Below, one piece after another: positions 47,001-64,000 of a stretch of DNA of 64,000 nucleotides (its first letter is position 1; each line of letters begins with the position of its first letter). Position numbers and translations under genes: made by a program. Origin of the DNA: Limanda limanda (Eukaryota > Chordata > Actinopteri > Pleuronectiformes > Pleuronectidae); contig NC_083646.1 of assembly GCF_963576545.1 (NCBI RefSeq), positions 12,420,991 to 12,484,990 on the forward strand. Reading direction: 5' to 3'. The notes under the pieces are model-generated. The model had not been told where the DNA came from, ran no database searches, and saw only the letters and a program-made list of their open reading frames with translations.

Positions 47001-50000
47001 GCACACAAGGATAACCATAAATCCATACACAATTCCACCATAAACCTTCAGTCCAACTGTTTTCTCCGTATCCATGGAGACCGCTCAGCTAAACACACCT
47101 TGGATGTGTTGAAACGGGGTCACTGTGACAAGAGTTAAAGTTCACCGTGAGCGAAGGACAAGCAGACCATTATGGAACCAGACTCAAGGGCATGTGGGAT
47201 GATTGAGGTGACTGAAAGCAGTGGGCTCAGTTCTCCTTATCAGGGTCAGCCACACCGTCCAGAGCGGCAGCCCCTGACGTGATTGGTGGAAGTCATCTCC
47301 CCCTAATGAAAATTGGAGGTCGAGAAAACGAGCTCCGATCAACAACCGATCCGAAAAAATGGTAGATTCGGACGCATCAGGAGCCAGAGGAACCGGACAT
47401 GGGTGCACCTACACACACATGCACGAGGACGAAAAAACATCACAAACCTGAGGGACAGCTGGTGACACAACCTGCCAGTCAGAGCGCAGCATCTCTGTCA
47501 CTCTATCACTGCACCGGCACGGCCCAAAATCCACTTGATTAAAATTGGATCTGTCCAGTTCGGCTCAAACCATATCAGTCCCAGATGAAAGCGTTAGAGA
47601 GTGACAGCGGAGTGTGACACTTGATTGTTACAGCCTCACTTTGACAGGTGTGTTCTCACCCACGGGCGAACATGCAGCCACACTAGAAATGAGCTTTTCA
47701 ATTTTTCTTTGTAACTGGGGAATGCCAGTGCCAATATTACCCTTGAATTAGTCTTGTGATGCTTGAAACTTTGGTATTGATAGAGCACAGTGGAGTCTGA
47801 GCTGCTGTAAACACGTCCAGGCTGCTGCTCAGGACACAATGCAGTTTTGTGTGGGTGTGTGTGTGCACGTAAGAATATGTTGGTCTGTGTCTTTTGTGTC
47901 TGGTGTGTGTGATACTATGTCTCTCTGTTTGTGTGTGTCTGCCTTTGTGGGTCTTTGTTTTTCTGTGTGTTTGCGTCTTGTGTTTTCTTGTAACTAACGT
48001 AGGAGTTTGTTTTTGAGGTCATAGCGTGTGGTTGTCCGTCTCTGTACCTCGACACAATGGGAACGCGTCTCAGATCTGTTTCCCCCCCGTGCTGCTCGGG
48101 TCAATTGCAACAGCGTTTTAAAACCCTCTGTGAAATCAACAATGAAAATCGAGTGAAGCTTGGGTGTAGTTAACAAAACACAAAAGTTAAAACGATTATA
48201 ACTCTCAATGCTCTAGTTGGGTTGTGTATTAGCTGGTCCTGCTTGTTACTTTAGCTTTGACATGAACGTATCATGTACTTCGAGCTGCAATCATAGTCTT
48301 CATTGTGGTTTATCTCTTCTATTGCCGAAAGCTGTGATTACATAAAAAAAAGAAGTTACCTATTTTGCAAAGCAGGGCTCCCTACACCCTTCCTGAAGCT
48401 GGGGCCAATGTGTTGGTGTGAGATTGGACTTTTGCGTCCGCCATACAAGGTCACTTAAGGTTAATATCAAGTCTGGAGCAGGCCAAATTCCCATTCTTAG
48501 AGCTGTTATCGCTGTGTTATTCTTTCGATTGTCCCCTACTGATTGCGGAGAATAGAAAATAACCAATAAGAGGTCATCAATCAATGAAAACCTAATGTAA
48601 ATGCCAACACACACACAAGCAGCCAAACAGGAAAAGTTGGGACTTAAATCAAAAAGTATTAGGATCTGAGAGTTATTGTGTTCAAGGCCTGACAAAGCAC
48701 ACCAACACCAACACCAACCTAGTGTGGAAGTCAGAACACGTGTTACTCAAAAAGTAAAGAAGTGAAGTAACACTGCATATGACAAATAAACTGTATACCG
48801 AGGGGGAAGTTGTATGTGGAGAGAGGCAGTGGGTGGCAGCAGGAAGGGAATGATGGAAGGAGATAGAGATGTGGGAGTGTGGTTAGAGGGGCTGCTTGGG
48901 GGGGTTGGCACAACCCAAAATAGCCGGCTCACATGTTTGCTGTGTGCGTGGTGAGCTATGAAACCAGCAGAAAGGCCTCCTGCTGAATGCCTGGCTAATC
49001 TAATGTTCACTCCCACCCTCTAATCTTTGAAAATTTGATCGCCATCTTGCTGTCCATGTGTGTTTGCATGTCTCCTCATATCAGAGACGATTGGCTCTTT
49101 TAGACTTTTTCTCTCCGTCCCTCTGTTTTCTCTGCACTCATCATCTTCATCTTCATCTCCCTAATGTGAACTGTCTCCCAGTCAGGAAAAGGTCAGCCAG
49201 TTAACTTATTGACGCTCATTTTTTTGTTCTAGAGAATGCAAAGGGGCTGAAATCAGATTACAAACACCAACACACACACTCGTACACACTCGCACACACA
49301 CACACATACAGAATAAGAGCAGACAGCCCATGTGGCCCTGCAGCGTGTGCATTAGATCCAGAGCTCTATCTCAGCCTGCCTCTTACTGTTCCATCTTATA
49401 AATACTGACTGGCTGGAGCTTCCACAGAGAGCTAATACATCCGCTGCATACACACAAACAAGATGCACGCCCGCTAACTCACACTGGGCAAGCTGAGACA
49501 GTAACATCCTACACACGCGGCCCTTTCAGTTGATTCCTCTCATTCCACTGAGTGTGTTTCAACATGCTCAAAGGATTATTGCCCATTCTCTTATCACACT
49601 TGCTCTTTCTCTCTCCCACTCTCTGTCACTTTCTCCCGCTCTATCTCTGTTTAATGTCCATGTTGTGTGTCTGCGTGCTTGATCAACTGGGCCATTTATA
49701 TCAAGGAGGTCCCATGACCCTCTCCACGGCTGATCCCGGGAGCAAAGCATGCTGGGAGTCCAGACGTTGCAAGGGGCGGCATTGGAGCAAGCTGTAATTT
49801 GCTCCTTGAGTATTGTGTGTCTTCCTGTTTTTGTTTTATCGTGTGCTGATGTGCACTATGGTGTTTTTAGGATTACGGACTCACAGGCAGCCTGTGTTGG
49901 CCGAGGGAATATATGGTAAGACATGCAAATGATACAACCAGCTCATCAAAAACACACCGAGACACAGTGGCAAAGGGGTTTATTCTTCTCATTACAATGA

Positions 50001-51600
50001 ATCATCAATTTTATAATTATTTAAACATAGATATGAGTTTTAACGAGTTAATTACAGCAGATAGAACCTCCTTAAAATAATCATTCAAGGCTGCATAACT
50101 TCAGGAAAAACTCTCTAAATTAGATATTGTGAAAACAACCTGCCAACTTTAATACAGGGGTGATAGCAGGTACGGCAAGACCTCTCACATGATGCAAAAG
50201 ATGTGCCGAAACCACAAAAAAATACCATGTTATTGAGTGCAAATTTGTACACTGTGTGTAAAGAATACTTTAAATAGCCATGTTTGCATAATCAAATAAT
50301 TTCTGTTTTCATTTTGACAAGTCTTTGAATATCAAACCACATCTAGGTTCAAACATCATCTCAACGACAGTTCTTAGTAGGGATGTAATAACTCACAAAA
50401 TTGGCCGGTTACTATTTTCTATTCATTTAAATAATTCTACTAATCTAAACTTGATTGACTTTATTATAATGTTTGAAACTTTTGACGAATTTTTGAGCAG
50501 CATACAAAACAATTTGAGAACTATTCAATAGATTTATACAAAAAGTTTAATAAGGAACAGCACAGTATGATGCATTATATTGTCTTACCCCTATGAGGGA
50601 TTTCAGAAAACAAAATATTTTTACTGCATATTTGGTTTCCTGGGTAATTTAAAAGTTTTCCCGGCAGCAGATAAATAATTCAATATTCAGTAATCCTATG
50701 AAACTGGAAACTCACGTGACAACATGTAATATTGTGCGAGTGACTGTGCAGTCCTGTGTATGTAAATTTATAATGAATTGAGTGAGTTATTAGTTTATTA
50801 GGTCCAACCAGCTAAAAGTAATACTGTCTAACTAACCAATCCTGCTTTAAATTCTGTCTCTGTGATGGTTATAATGGTCAGTTCATGTTTTGGAGACTGT
50901 CCTTTTTGAATTGTGACGTTCATAAACTAAAGATTAATATCATGGAGGTAGAATTATTTGCAGGGTTGTTATTAGTTTTAGTAAGATGTACTTAATAAGC
51001 TAGCAGCTGAGCGTGTATAAGATATGTATAATATATGTATAATATATGCAAAATGATTTCTTAGAATAAATCCAGAAAATATATCTGTCAGCTCTGAGCC
51101 ACAGTGTGTCATGTGTTTCACTGGGTACAGGTTTCCTGGTGCAGGCTGTGGGTGGGGGGGTCTGTCTTCACCAGTCACAATGAAACCAGTCACATCTCAG
51201 TGTGGTGCACAGCGGCACATTTTACCTTGAATGACATCTCAGCAGTTCTCTTGAGTGTCTCCCCCCCACGTCCCTGAGTGCACTCACTGCACTGCTAGAC
51301 TACACAATGACGGTGTGGTGGTCAGACACAGTACTGCAGGGAGTTTGGGGTGTCATTTGAGGACTCCTTGCTCTGCACTCTGCTGGGTTCCTGTTGGCGC
51401 TCTGTGGGTGGTTTCCTCTGCTTTCCGCTGCACTGCCTTCTCATCAGACACGCTTCAATGTCTTGACCAATCGCTGGGATCTTCACTTTATGTCTGTCTC
51501 TTCAGAATCACTCATTTGTTTTTTGTGGGTGCCTGCTAATAACCTGCCTTTAGTGTTGCGTTAACATGGGGGTATTTATTGTAATGGGAATTTCAGTCTT
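47000..51600. other. No gene recognised
   Basis: Sequence upstream of the shc1 coding exons. It contains GT-rich words (47850-47970), CA words (49260-49312) and otherwise ordinary AT-rich sequence. No exon with family similarity was seen on either strand. Confidence 0.45.
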
Positions 51601-52150
51601 TTTTTATTTTCTTTTTATGCCTCTGCACTGGTCGGAGGAATTTATATTTTCGGGTTGTCCATCTGTCCGTCCGTCCCATTACTGTGAACGCAATTTCTAA
51701 AGAATGCCTTGAGGAAATTTCTTCAAATTTGATACAAATGTTCACCTAGACTCAAAGATGAACTGATTCGATTTTGGTGCCTGGAGGTCAAATGTCAAGG
51801 GACAGTGACCTCATGTTACTTTGAATGTGACATATTAGGAGTGCCCTTAGGGAATTTCATTACCTCTGACACACTCCACTTGGATTCACTGATAAATCAT
51901 TTTGATTTCAGTGGTCAAAGTTCAAAGGTCAAGGTCAGGGTGCCTTCAAAAAACATATTTTTTGCCTCTTTAATGTAGGTATGGATATCTCAAGAATGCT
52001 TGAGGGAATTTCTTCAACGTTTGATCAGTTTTCCCTTGATCTCAAAGACAAGTGATTATGTTTCAGTTGTCAAAGGTTACAGTGACCTTTATATGAATCT
52101 GGAAACTTAAATCATTAAAGATTACATAGAGTGACCTCATGTTACCCTCT
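51601..52150 (+). repeat. Dispersed repeat family, copy 2
   Basis: This is the longer partner of the copy at 13570-13880. It has tttttatgcctctgc, gtccgtccgtcccatta, aaagaatgcc, aatttcttcaaatttgata and a ggtcaaatgtcaagg...cagtgacctcatgtta block. The caagaatgc...gaatttcttcaa words recur inside it near 51990-52020, so it may hold a partial internal duplication. Confidence 0.6.
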
Positions 52151-52800
52151 GTGCAGCACCTAGGGGGAGGGTGAACACTGTCTGTCCCCTGTCTCCATCC
52201 TCCATCTCTCCCTCTCTCTCTCTCCCTCTCTCTCTTTCTCCTCCTTTCACCCTTTTTCTCAGGTTACCAAACATGAACAAGGGAGGAACATTGAATAGCC
52301 AACATGGTCAACCCTTCCTCCCTACACATGCACACACACATATCCATCTATCTATCTAATAACCCTCCCTCCTCTCATTTTCATCTCCCCTTGGAGTGAG
52401 TGCATTAATGTGCAGGAGCAAAGCATCTCACTGTGCATGTATGTACGCTGCTAAATGACTGAGGCTGCAGAGAGGAGGTGGGGGGAAGGGGAGGAAACAG
52501 GAAGGAGGTAGGATGGGAGAAAAAGAGGTGGGGAGGGCAGAGGCAGCAGCTGACATTGTGTGTGTGTGTGAGTGTGTGTGTGAGAGAGAGAGAGAGGGGG
52601 GGGTAAGAGAGAAAGAGAAAATGGGAGGCAGAATCACCCACCCAGACTAGAAGGAGGGGAGGACAGACAGTGTGCTCGTCCCTCTAACAGACAGAGGTGG
52701 AAGGAAAGTGGGAATGAGAGACAGGCGTGAGGGGGAGAAGAGGAGCACAATGAAGGAGTGCCATTGTCCATCCTGGCAGCACTGCCACTTCACCATCTGC

Positions 52801-52859
<59 letters not shown>

Positions 52860-52890
52860 AGAGAGAGAAAAAGAGCGAGAGAGAGAGAGT
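52801..52890. repeat. (GA)n microsatellite with interruptions
   Basis: GA runs broken by aaag and aagag units, within a wider purine-rich stretch (52560-53060). The mirror-image polypurine tract encodes only RE-type low-complexity peptides. Confidence 0.95.
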
Positions 52891-53059
52891 GGAGGGAAGA
52901 GAAGAGAAGAGAAGAAGAGGAAGCCAAACGGAGGAGAGGATGGATGGAGAGGAGCTGTCGGCAGTGACTTTGTGAATTAATCGAGCGGAAGAGTGTATCA
53001 GAGGAGAAGCACGTTTTTCAGGGAGTGGACGGACGGAAAGCCAGGGAAGAAGAAAGAAA

Positions 53060-55794
53060 GGACGAATGCGCGTCTGTTGCTGTTTAAACATTAATGTGGT
53101 TCTCATGTGAAGACTGAGCCCGGCTTTAGATGAATCAACATGGATTATCAGCTACATGCGCTTTAAACCAAAAAAAAGGGAGCTATTCTTGAATAGAAGA
53201 ACTTTGAGATAAATTGATTAGACTTACTTTTTACAATTTGAGTTACTTTATCATTGTGTAAATATAGACTCTTTGTGACTTCTTCTCTGCAGGGTGCTAT
53301 CCAGTCTTTGTTAGCTGCTGCACAGAATATTCAGGTTGTTTTTATGCAACTTTTCTAAACACAAATGTTGTCTTTTAAAAGTAAGTGGTTGATGTAGTTG
53401 TTGTTTCTTCTGTAGTTAGAAAAGTGATAGTTGTTCTTTTTAAATATTGTCCGATACAGAGATCTACACTCTCTAATTGGAGTCGGTGCATGCAGCCGAC
53501 ATGGGATGTCAACATTGATCGGTTTTATGTCTGGCGCGACGCTGGGCAAACTTTGATCATTTCCTGAAACCTATTGATTTTTACTAGGAGTCTGTAGTTT
53601 TTCCTCCGGTTGGATGAAAAAAAATTGTCTTTTAATGCAGCTATTAATTGCTGCCGTGTGACTTGATAAAGTAGTTATCTCTTTGTCTGAAGATTTCTGT
53701 CGGTGTCGGGACTATCCTCCGCAGGCATCTCTTTTAATGTCTGTTGCCATAGCAACGGGCAGCAGCTGCAGACAGAACAACATGTAAAGTTCATTTTTCT
53801 TGTCTTAGCTTTAAAACTGGTGCTGTTCCATTAGGTAATTGTGTATTTTTAGGAGATAAGAAGCAGTAGACCTTAATAGTTGTAGAGTCTCCTTCTTAGA
53901 CAGGATTTTTTCTTTCTTTACTAGACAGTCTTTGTCTATGCGGCGCTCGGCAGACTCCGAGAATCAGGGTTGTTTCAGGTCACCTGTCTCCCCCTCCCCA
54001 TTCTGTGTGCTGGTCTGGTGCGATTCAGCTCAGCGCTGCTTGTCCTGATCTCACCTTTATCTGCCGCGACTACGGCAACGTGTTCATCAGTCAAGCTGAT
54101 GTGCTAGAATCAGGAATGGCTGCATAGATTTGATTATCTTACTGGTTCCACTTGTGCATATCACTCTGTGCAGCTGCTTGGCCACATGGCCACTTATCAC
54201 TGATTATTAGGTGTTCTATGTCTGTGACAGTCTTTTTGCAATTGCTGTCTGTGTGAAGGTGACTCAGGACTTCACCTCATGTAGAGGGTCATCTCCTCTG
54301 CAGTCACCTGACCTACACTGTGTGCTGTCTATTATAACATCCTCAAGTAAGACCAGGGTTATCTCTGCTTTTAGAGCATTGCAGCATCTCTTTGTTTAAG
54401 AGACCACATTGGCCCTTTTTCTCTATCTGTGTTTGATTTTTACACTTTTTTAAGTGCTAATTCTCTCTTTGGACAATTTTTTTGCGGTGTTACAGACTGT
54501 TATATTTGGTCTGCATGCTCTCTGATTGGTCAACTACAGGTGTCTTTTGTGACTTTTCCAGCCATACTTCTTTACAGTTTTCTGGAGATCATCCCAGCCT
54601 GTCTGGCAGTGCATGCTTATGACTGGATCCTCTATGGCGCTTTTGAGCCAAGACCAGATGGATGACTAGCTTGAATAGCTAGACAGTCCCTCTGTGGTGC
54701 TAGACTAGTGTAGGCGACTGTTCCTTTGCCACGCATCCTGCACCCACTGCAAGCTGGTGCACAATCGTGTTATGAAATAGTCTGTTGAAAGATTTCTGAT
54801 TTCACAAGGTGTCACTAAAACATTGGTGCCAAATTTACAACCTTGTGCAAGAGGTATAGTCAAGGTGCAAGTGAACCTTGCTCGACTTTGAGGGAGTAAA
54901 GGTCAACAGATTGTATATGTGACTAGTGCCTCAACAGCACTGAGGTGTCAGTTTGCTGCAGGACTGTAGGTGTAGACTGTCTGCAGGACTGTAGGCGTAG
55001 ACTTGCCTCCTGCAGAGGTCAAACTGCTGCAGGACTGTTTGTGGGACTGTGTGTTGTGAGAGACTGTTAATGTCAGCCGGACTGTTGTTTGCCTTCTGGG
55101 TTGGACTATGCAGAATATGAGCTGATGCGTGGTGTCTGTACTGTTTGAATTATAACTGAGAGTTAACCTGCTGCTTGATAAGCCCTGCCTCAGATAAGGA
55201 GGGAAACAAGTCTAGAGTAACACTTGTCTTAATTAAACCATATCGGGCCGTGTCAGCGCTCTTCTCTCAGGTAACTGACTATTATCTGGGCTTGTTGTTT
55301 GAACCAGGCAGTAATAAGTAACAGGGTAAGAGCAGTCGTGCCTAGAGAGGTGAAAATATATACATAGTGCAGATTTATTTGAGCATTTCCAGCATCTCTG
55401 AGGATCCTCTATCAACATTCAGGGAACCTTGGGTTGGGAGTTCAAACCAGACCAATCAGGTCTCATTACCATCACTACAAGCCCGACGGTAGTCGTCAGC
55501 AGCCAATGACCTATATTCTCTAGTGTTGCATCACCACCGTGCTCCTGCAGTGTGTGTCACTGTACCAGACACAGACAATATCTCAAACTACCAGTTTCTA
55601 ACGGTGCTCCGGAGAAAAAAACGAACAAAAACATCCTTAACTGAGGTGGCCAGGTTTTAGGGAACACACTTGAACCGAGGCAGCCTCACTTGTTTTAGCC
55701 ATATCAGAAACTACAGTCAGGAACGGCCCAACCACTGCTGGGCCAGTCTTAAATACTAACTTCTTTTCTTTGTTTTCTACTCGTGTCTAAATAG
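53060..55794. other. No gene recognised
   Basis: It contains the X-box above and a degenerate 24-bp repeat (ctgcaggactgtaggtgtaga-like) at about 54955-55045. If the ORF at 55795 is a terminal exon, its upstream exon could be here, but I could not identify one. Confidence 0.4.
53743..53756. promoter_or_regulatory. RFX X-box motif
   Basis: gttgccatagcaac fits GTNRCC-N2-RGYAAC exactly and is nearly palindromic. It lies in non-coding DNA upstream of the shc1 coding exons. No partner motifs are evident. Confidence 0.4.
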
Positions 55795-56210
55795 GTGACC
55801 AAGCCTTGCCTCTAGCAAACCGTAATATTACAGTGAGAGGCCGAACGTCAGGGGTCACCATTTATATATTTGACAGGGGGACTGTTATAGCAGCAAGCCT
55901 GGAGAACGGGCGAGCACACGAGGGAGGGGGTAAGGGGGAGAGAGAGATCATCTGGAAGAGGAGAGAGGAAGTGGTGGCGCGGGAGAGGGCAGAGGCGTTA
56001 GAGAGACAGAGGTTGGACGAGTACATTGTGTGGAGGAAGAGGGACGACTTCCAGGAGAAGAGAGGAGACAGAGACAAGGGAGTCAGGAGTGTGGAGAGAG
56101 TGAAAGAGAACGGGCCAGAAGTGATCTGGAAGAAGAGAGAGGAAGAGGAGGGAGACGCGAGGGCCATTCAGAGAGGACATGACATTTGGAGGAAGAGAGA
56201 GAGGGAGTAA
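55795..56210 (+). CDS. Unrecognised terminal-exon-like ORF with four W-K/R-R motifs
   Basis: I do not recognise this protein. After an acceptor-like gtctaaatag the frame is open for about 138 codons, starting with a split codon, and no early ATG is present, so it must be spliced from an upstream exon. It begins DQALPLANRNITVRGRTSG and VTIYIFDRGTVIAASLENG, then becomes highly charged. Four spaced motifs recur: IIWKRREE, IVWRKRDD, VIWKKREE and DIWRKRER, separated by about 25-40 residues of Glu/Arg-rich sequence likely to be helical. It stops at TAA (56208-56210), and AATAAA follows 15 bases later (56225-56230). The acceptor, long frame, repeated tryptophan motif and poly-A signal together argue for a real 3' exon. 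The purine-rich composition is a caution, since GA-rich DNA readily gives open E/R/K frames. Confidence 0.5.
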
Positions 56211-56224
56211 GAGGAAGGGAGCTC

Positions 56225-56230
56225 AATAAA
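56225..56230 (+). terminator. Polyadenylation signal behind the unrecognised ORF
   Basis: A canonical AATAAA 15 bases after the TAA of the 55795-56210 frame. The 3' UTR would be unusually short. Confidence 0.4.
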
Positions 56231-57246
56231 AGGTTTTAAGGTATCAAGCATTTGAAAAGTAGGTGTTAAGAGAGGCGTGCTGCTACTGAAGACCAGCCAT
56301 ACATCAGTAAGCCTTCTCTCTCGTCTTTAACAGGTCTGGGCTTCATTGAGCTCTGCAGGTGCTCGCTGTAGTATTGACCAATTGGAGCTCAGTAGTGTGT
56401 GTGTCTGTGTGTGTGTGCGTGTGTGTGTTGTGGTGTTGGTGCTCACAGTCCCCTTGTGATCCCCTCGTTGGCTGCTAATAGGATTTTTATGGGGCTGTGT
56501 CAAGCAGGTTATAGCCGCCAAGGGGAGCTGCTTCACACGTGCATGCATACGTGCACGCCAACACACATACACACACAGATAATCTTAAGAGACACTGTGG
56601 GCAGGGAGGGTTTATTCTCCCTCACATGCATGTAAACACATAACGCGCAAATGCCCGCTCCCCCCCGTGCAGTAACACATGCGAGGGAGTGTTGAGAGAA
56701 ATCCCTTGTGCTGATTCTCCATGGTGCTGCCGACAGCTGGATAACTGGAGCTCACTGAGAGGCTGTCGCGTTGGGACAAGATTCTCCCAGATATTGTTTT
56801 TACATTGTGGCAAAAACACCAAGACAAACTCTAAGACCACAGAGCTAAGACCACATCGTCGTCCGTCCCAGGGAAACACAATGAACATCGAAGCAGATTT
56901 AAACTGAGCCGATGACAACATGATCTGCGCTGGTGCACCAAAAACAAACTTTCTTCATCTGCAGTCCATTAACTGGGACACCGCACTTCTCCTCTCCACC
57001 TTTTCTCGTTTTTCTCTCATTGTGGATGGAGCCCTTTTTGTAGCAGTTTGGTTTTTGGCTGCATGGTAATGAGTGGAGGACAGACAACCAGACAGATGGA
57101 TGCAGCTCTTACGCCGAGCAAGACAGACAGATGGCTGTGTGTCCTTTTAGGGGGAAACTTTGAATCCTGAGACAAAGAGACATTGAAGGAATCACTAGAG
57201 CCTGTGTGGACTGTCGGGCGATAAAAACTGACGCTGCAGATTCATC
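56231..57246. other. Spacer and probable shc1 5' UTR
   Basis: It contains short GT/CA words (56396-56430, 56560-56580). An acceptor-like gacgctgcag lies just before attcatcATGG, suggesting the p66 exon starts at about 57240. No other gene was seen. Confidence 0.45.
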
Positions 57247-63892
<6,646 letters not shown>

Positions 63893-64000
63893 GTAAGTGT
63901 CTAACTCTGTATTTCTGTGTTTTTATATTACTGTGATGTTTCATCTAGGTTTCATGAATCCAGGAGACTAACTTAATTTCTTACATAATTTCTTGTAACT

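Noticed and set aside
52758..52967. An Arg/Glu-rich frame across the GA tract
   Set aside because: A direct translation of (GA)n with no other signal. It shows how GA-rich DNA can mimic coding, which is also the main doubt about 55795-56210.
54429..54665. A 78-residue hydrophobic + frame
   Set aside because: It has no acceptor/donor structure, no family resemblance and is surrounded by stop-rich AT sequence.

Overview
This is vertebrate nuclear DNA, almost certainly from a teleost fish. It has large introns with GT-AG borders, very long (GT)n/(CA)n arrays, polypurine and polypyrimidine tracts, and teleost-style transposon debris (hAT, L2, L1 and RLE-type LINE pieces). It carries exons of three vertebrate genes that sit in the same neighbourhood on human 1q21-22 (SHC1, FLAD1, EFNA4). 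Species and scaffold are unknown. Every gene model here was made by hand from splice sites and remembered family features; no search was run.

Layout. (1) About 10.3-21.9 kb, + strand: the last four coding exons of an ephrin-A gene, closest by eye to ephrin-A4. Its signal-peptide exon is not visible and probably lies left of the window. The first 10 kb reads as intron or upstream DNA and holds two (GT)n arrays of over 150 bp, long purine and pyrimidine tracts and one promoter-like GC-rich patch. (2) About 22-34 kb: a gene desert with a three-copy tandem array of a 0.65-0.71 kb unit (30541-32547) and a 0.6 kb ACAGACACAC-type minisatellite (32930-33510). (3) 34.07-41.75 kb, - strand: a complete nine-exon coding region for FAD synthase (flad1, 498 residues). 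Its introns hold a hAT element interrupted by an L1 insertion, an open L2-like LINE reverse transcriptase ORF and a SINE-like repeat. A CCAAT/GC-box/ETS-rich patch at 43.35-43.54 kb is its likely promoter. (4) 45.5-57.2 kb: a candidate untranslated first exon for shc1, a MITE, a long stretch with no recognised gene, and an unrecognised terminal-exon-like ORF (55795-56210) with four degenerate I/V-W-K/R-K/R-R motifs. (5) 57.25 kb to the right edge, + strand: ten coding exons of shc1, covering the p66 CH2 region, PTB domain and CH1 region; the SH2 exons lie beyond the window.

The three recognised genes do not form a pathway. Ephrin-A is a GPI-anchored Eph-receptor ligand, FLAD1 makes FAD, and Shc1 is a receptor-tyrosine-kinase adaptor. 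Their proximity is conserved synteny. The head-to-head flad1/shc1 order matches my memory of human, while the ephrin gene is inverted relative to flad1.

No rRNA, tRNA or CRISPR array was seen. Most long open frames are readings of (GT)n/(CA)n or other simple repeats and are not listed.
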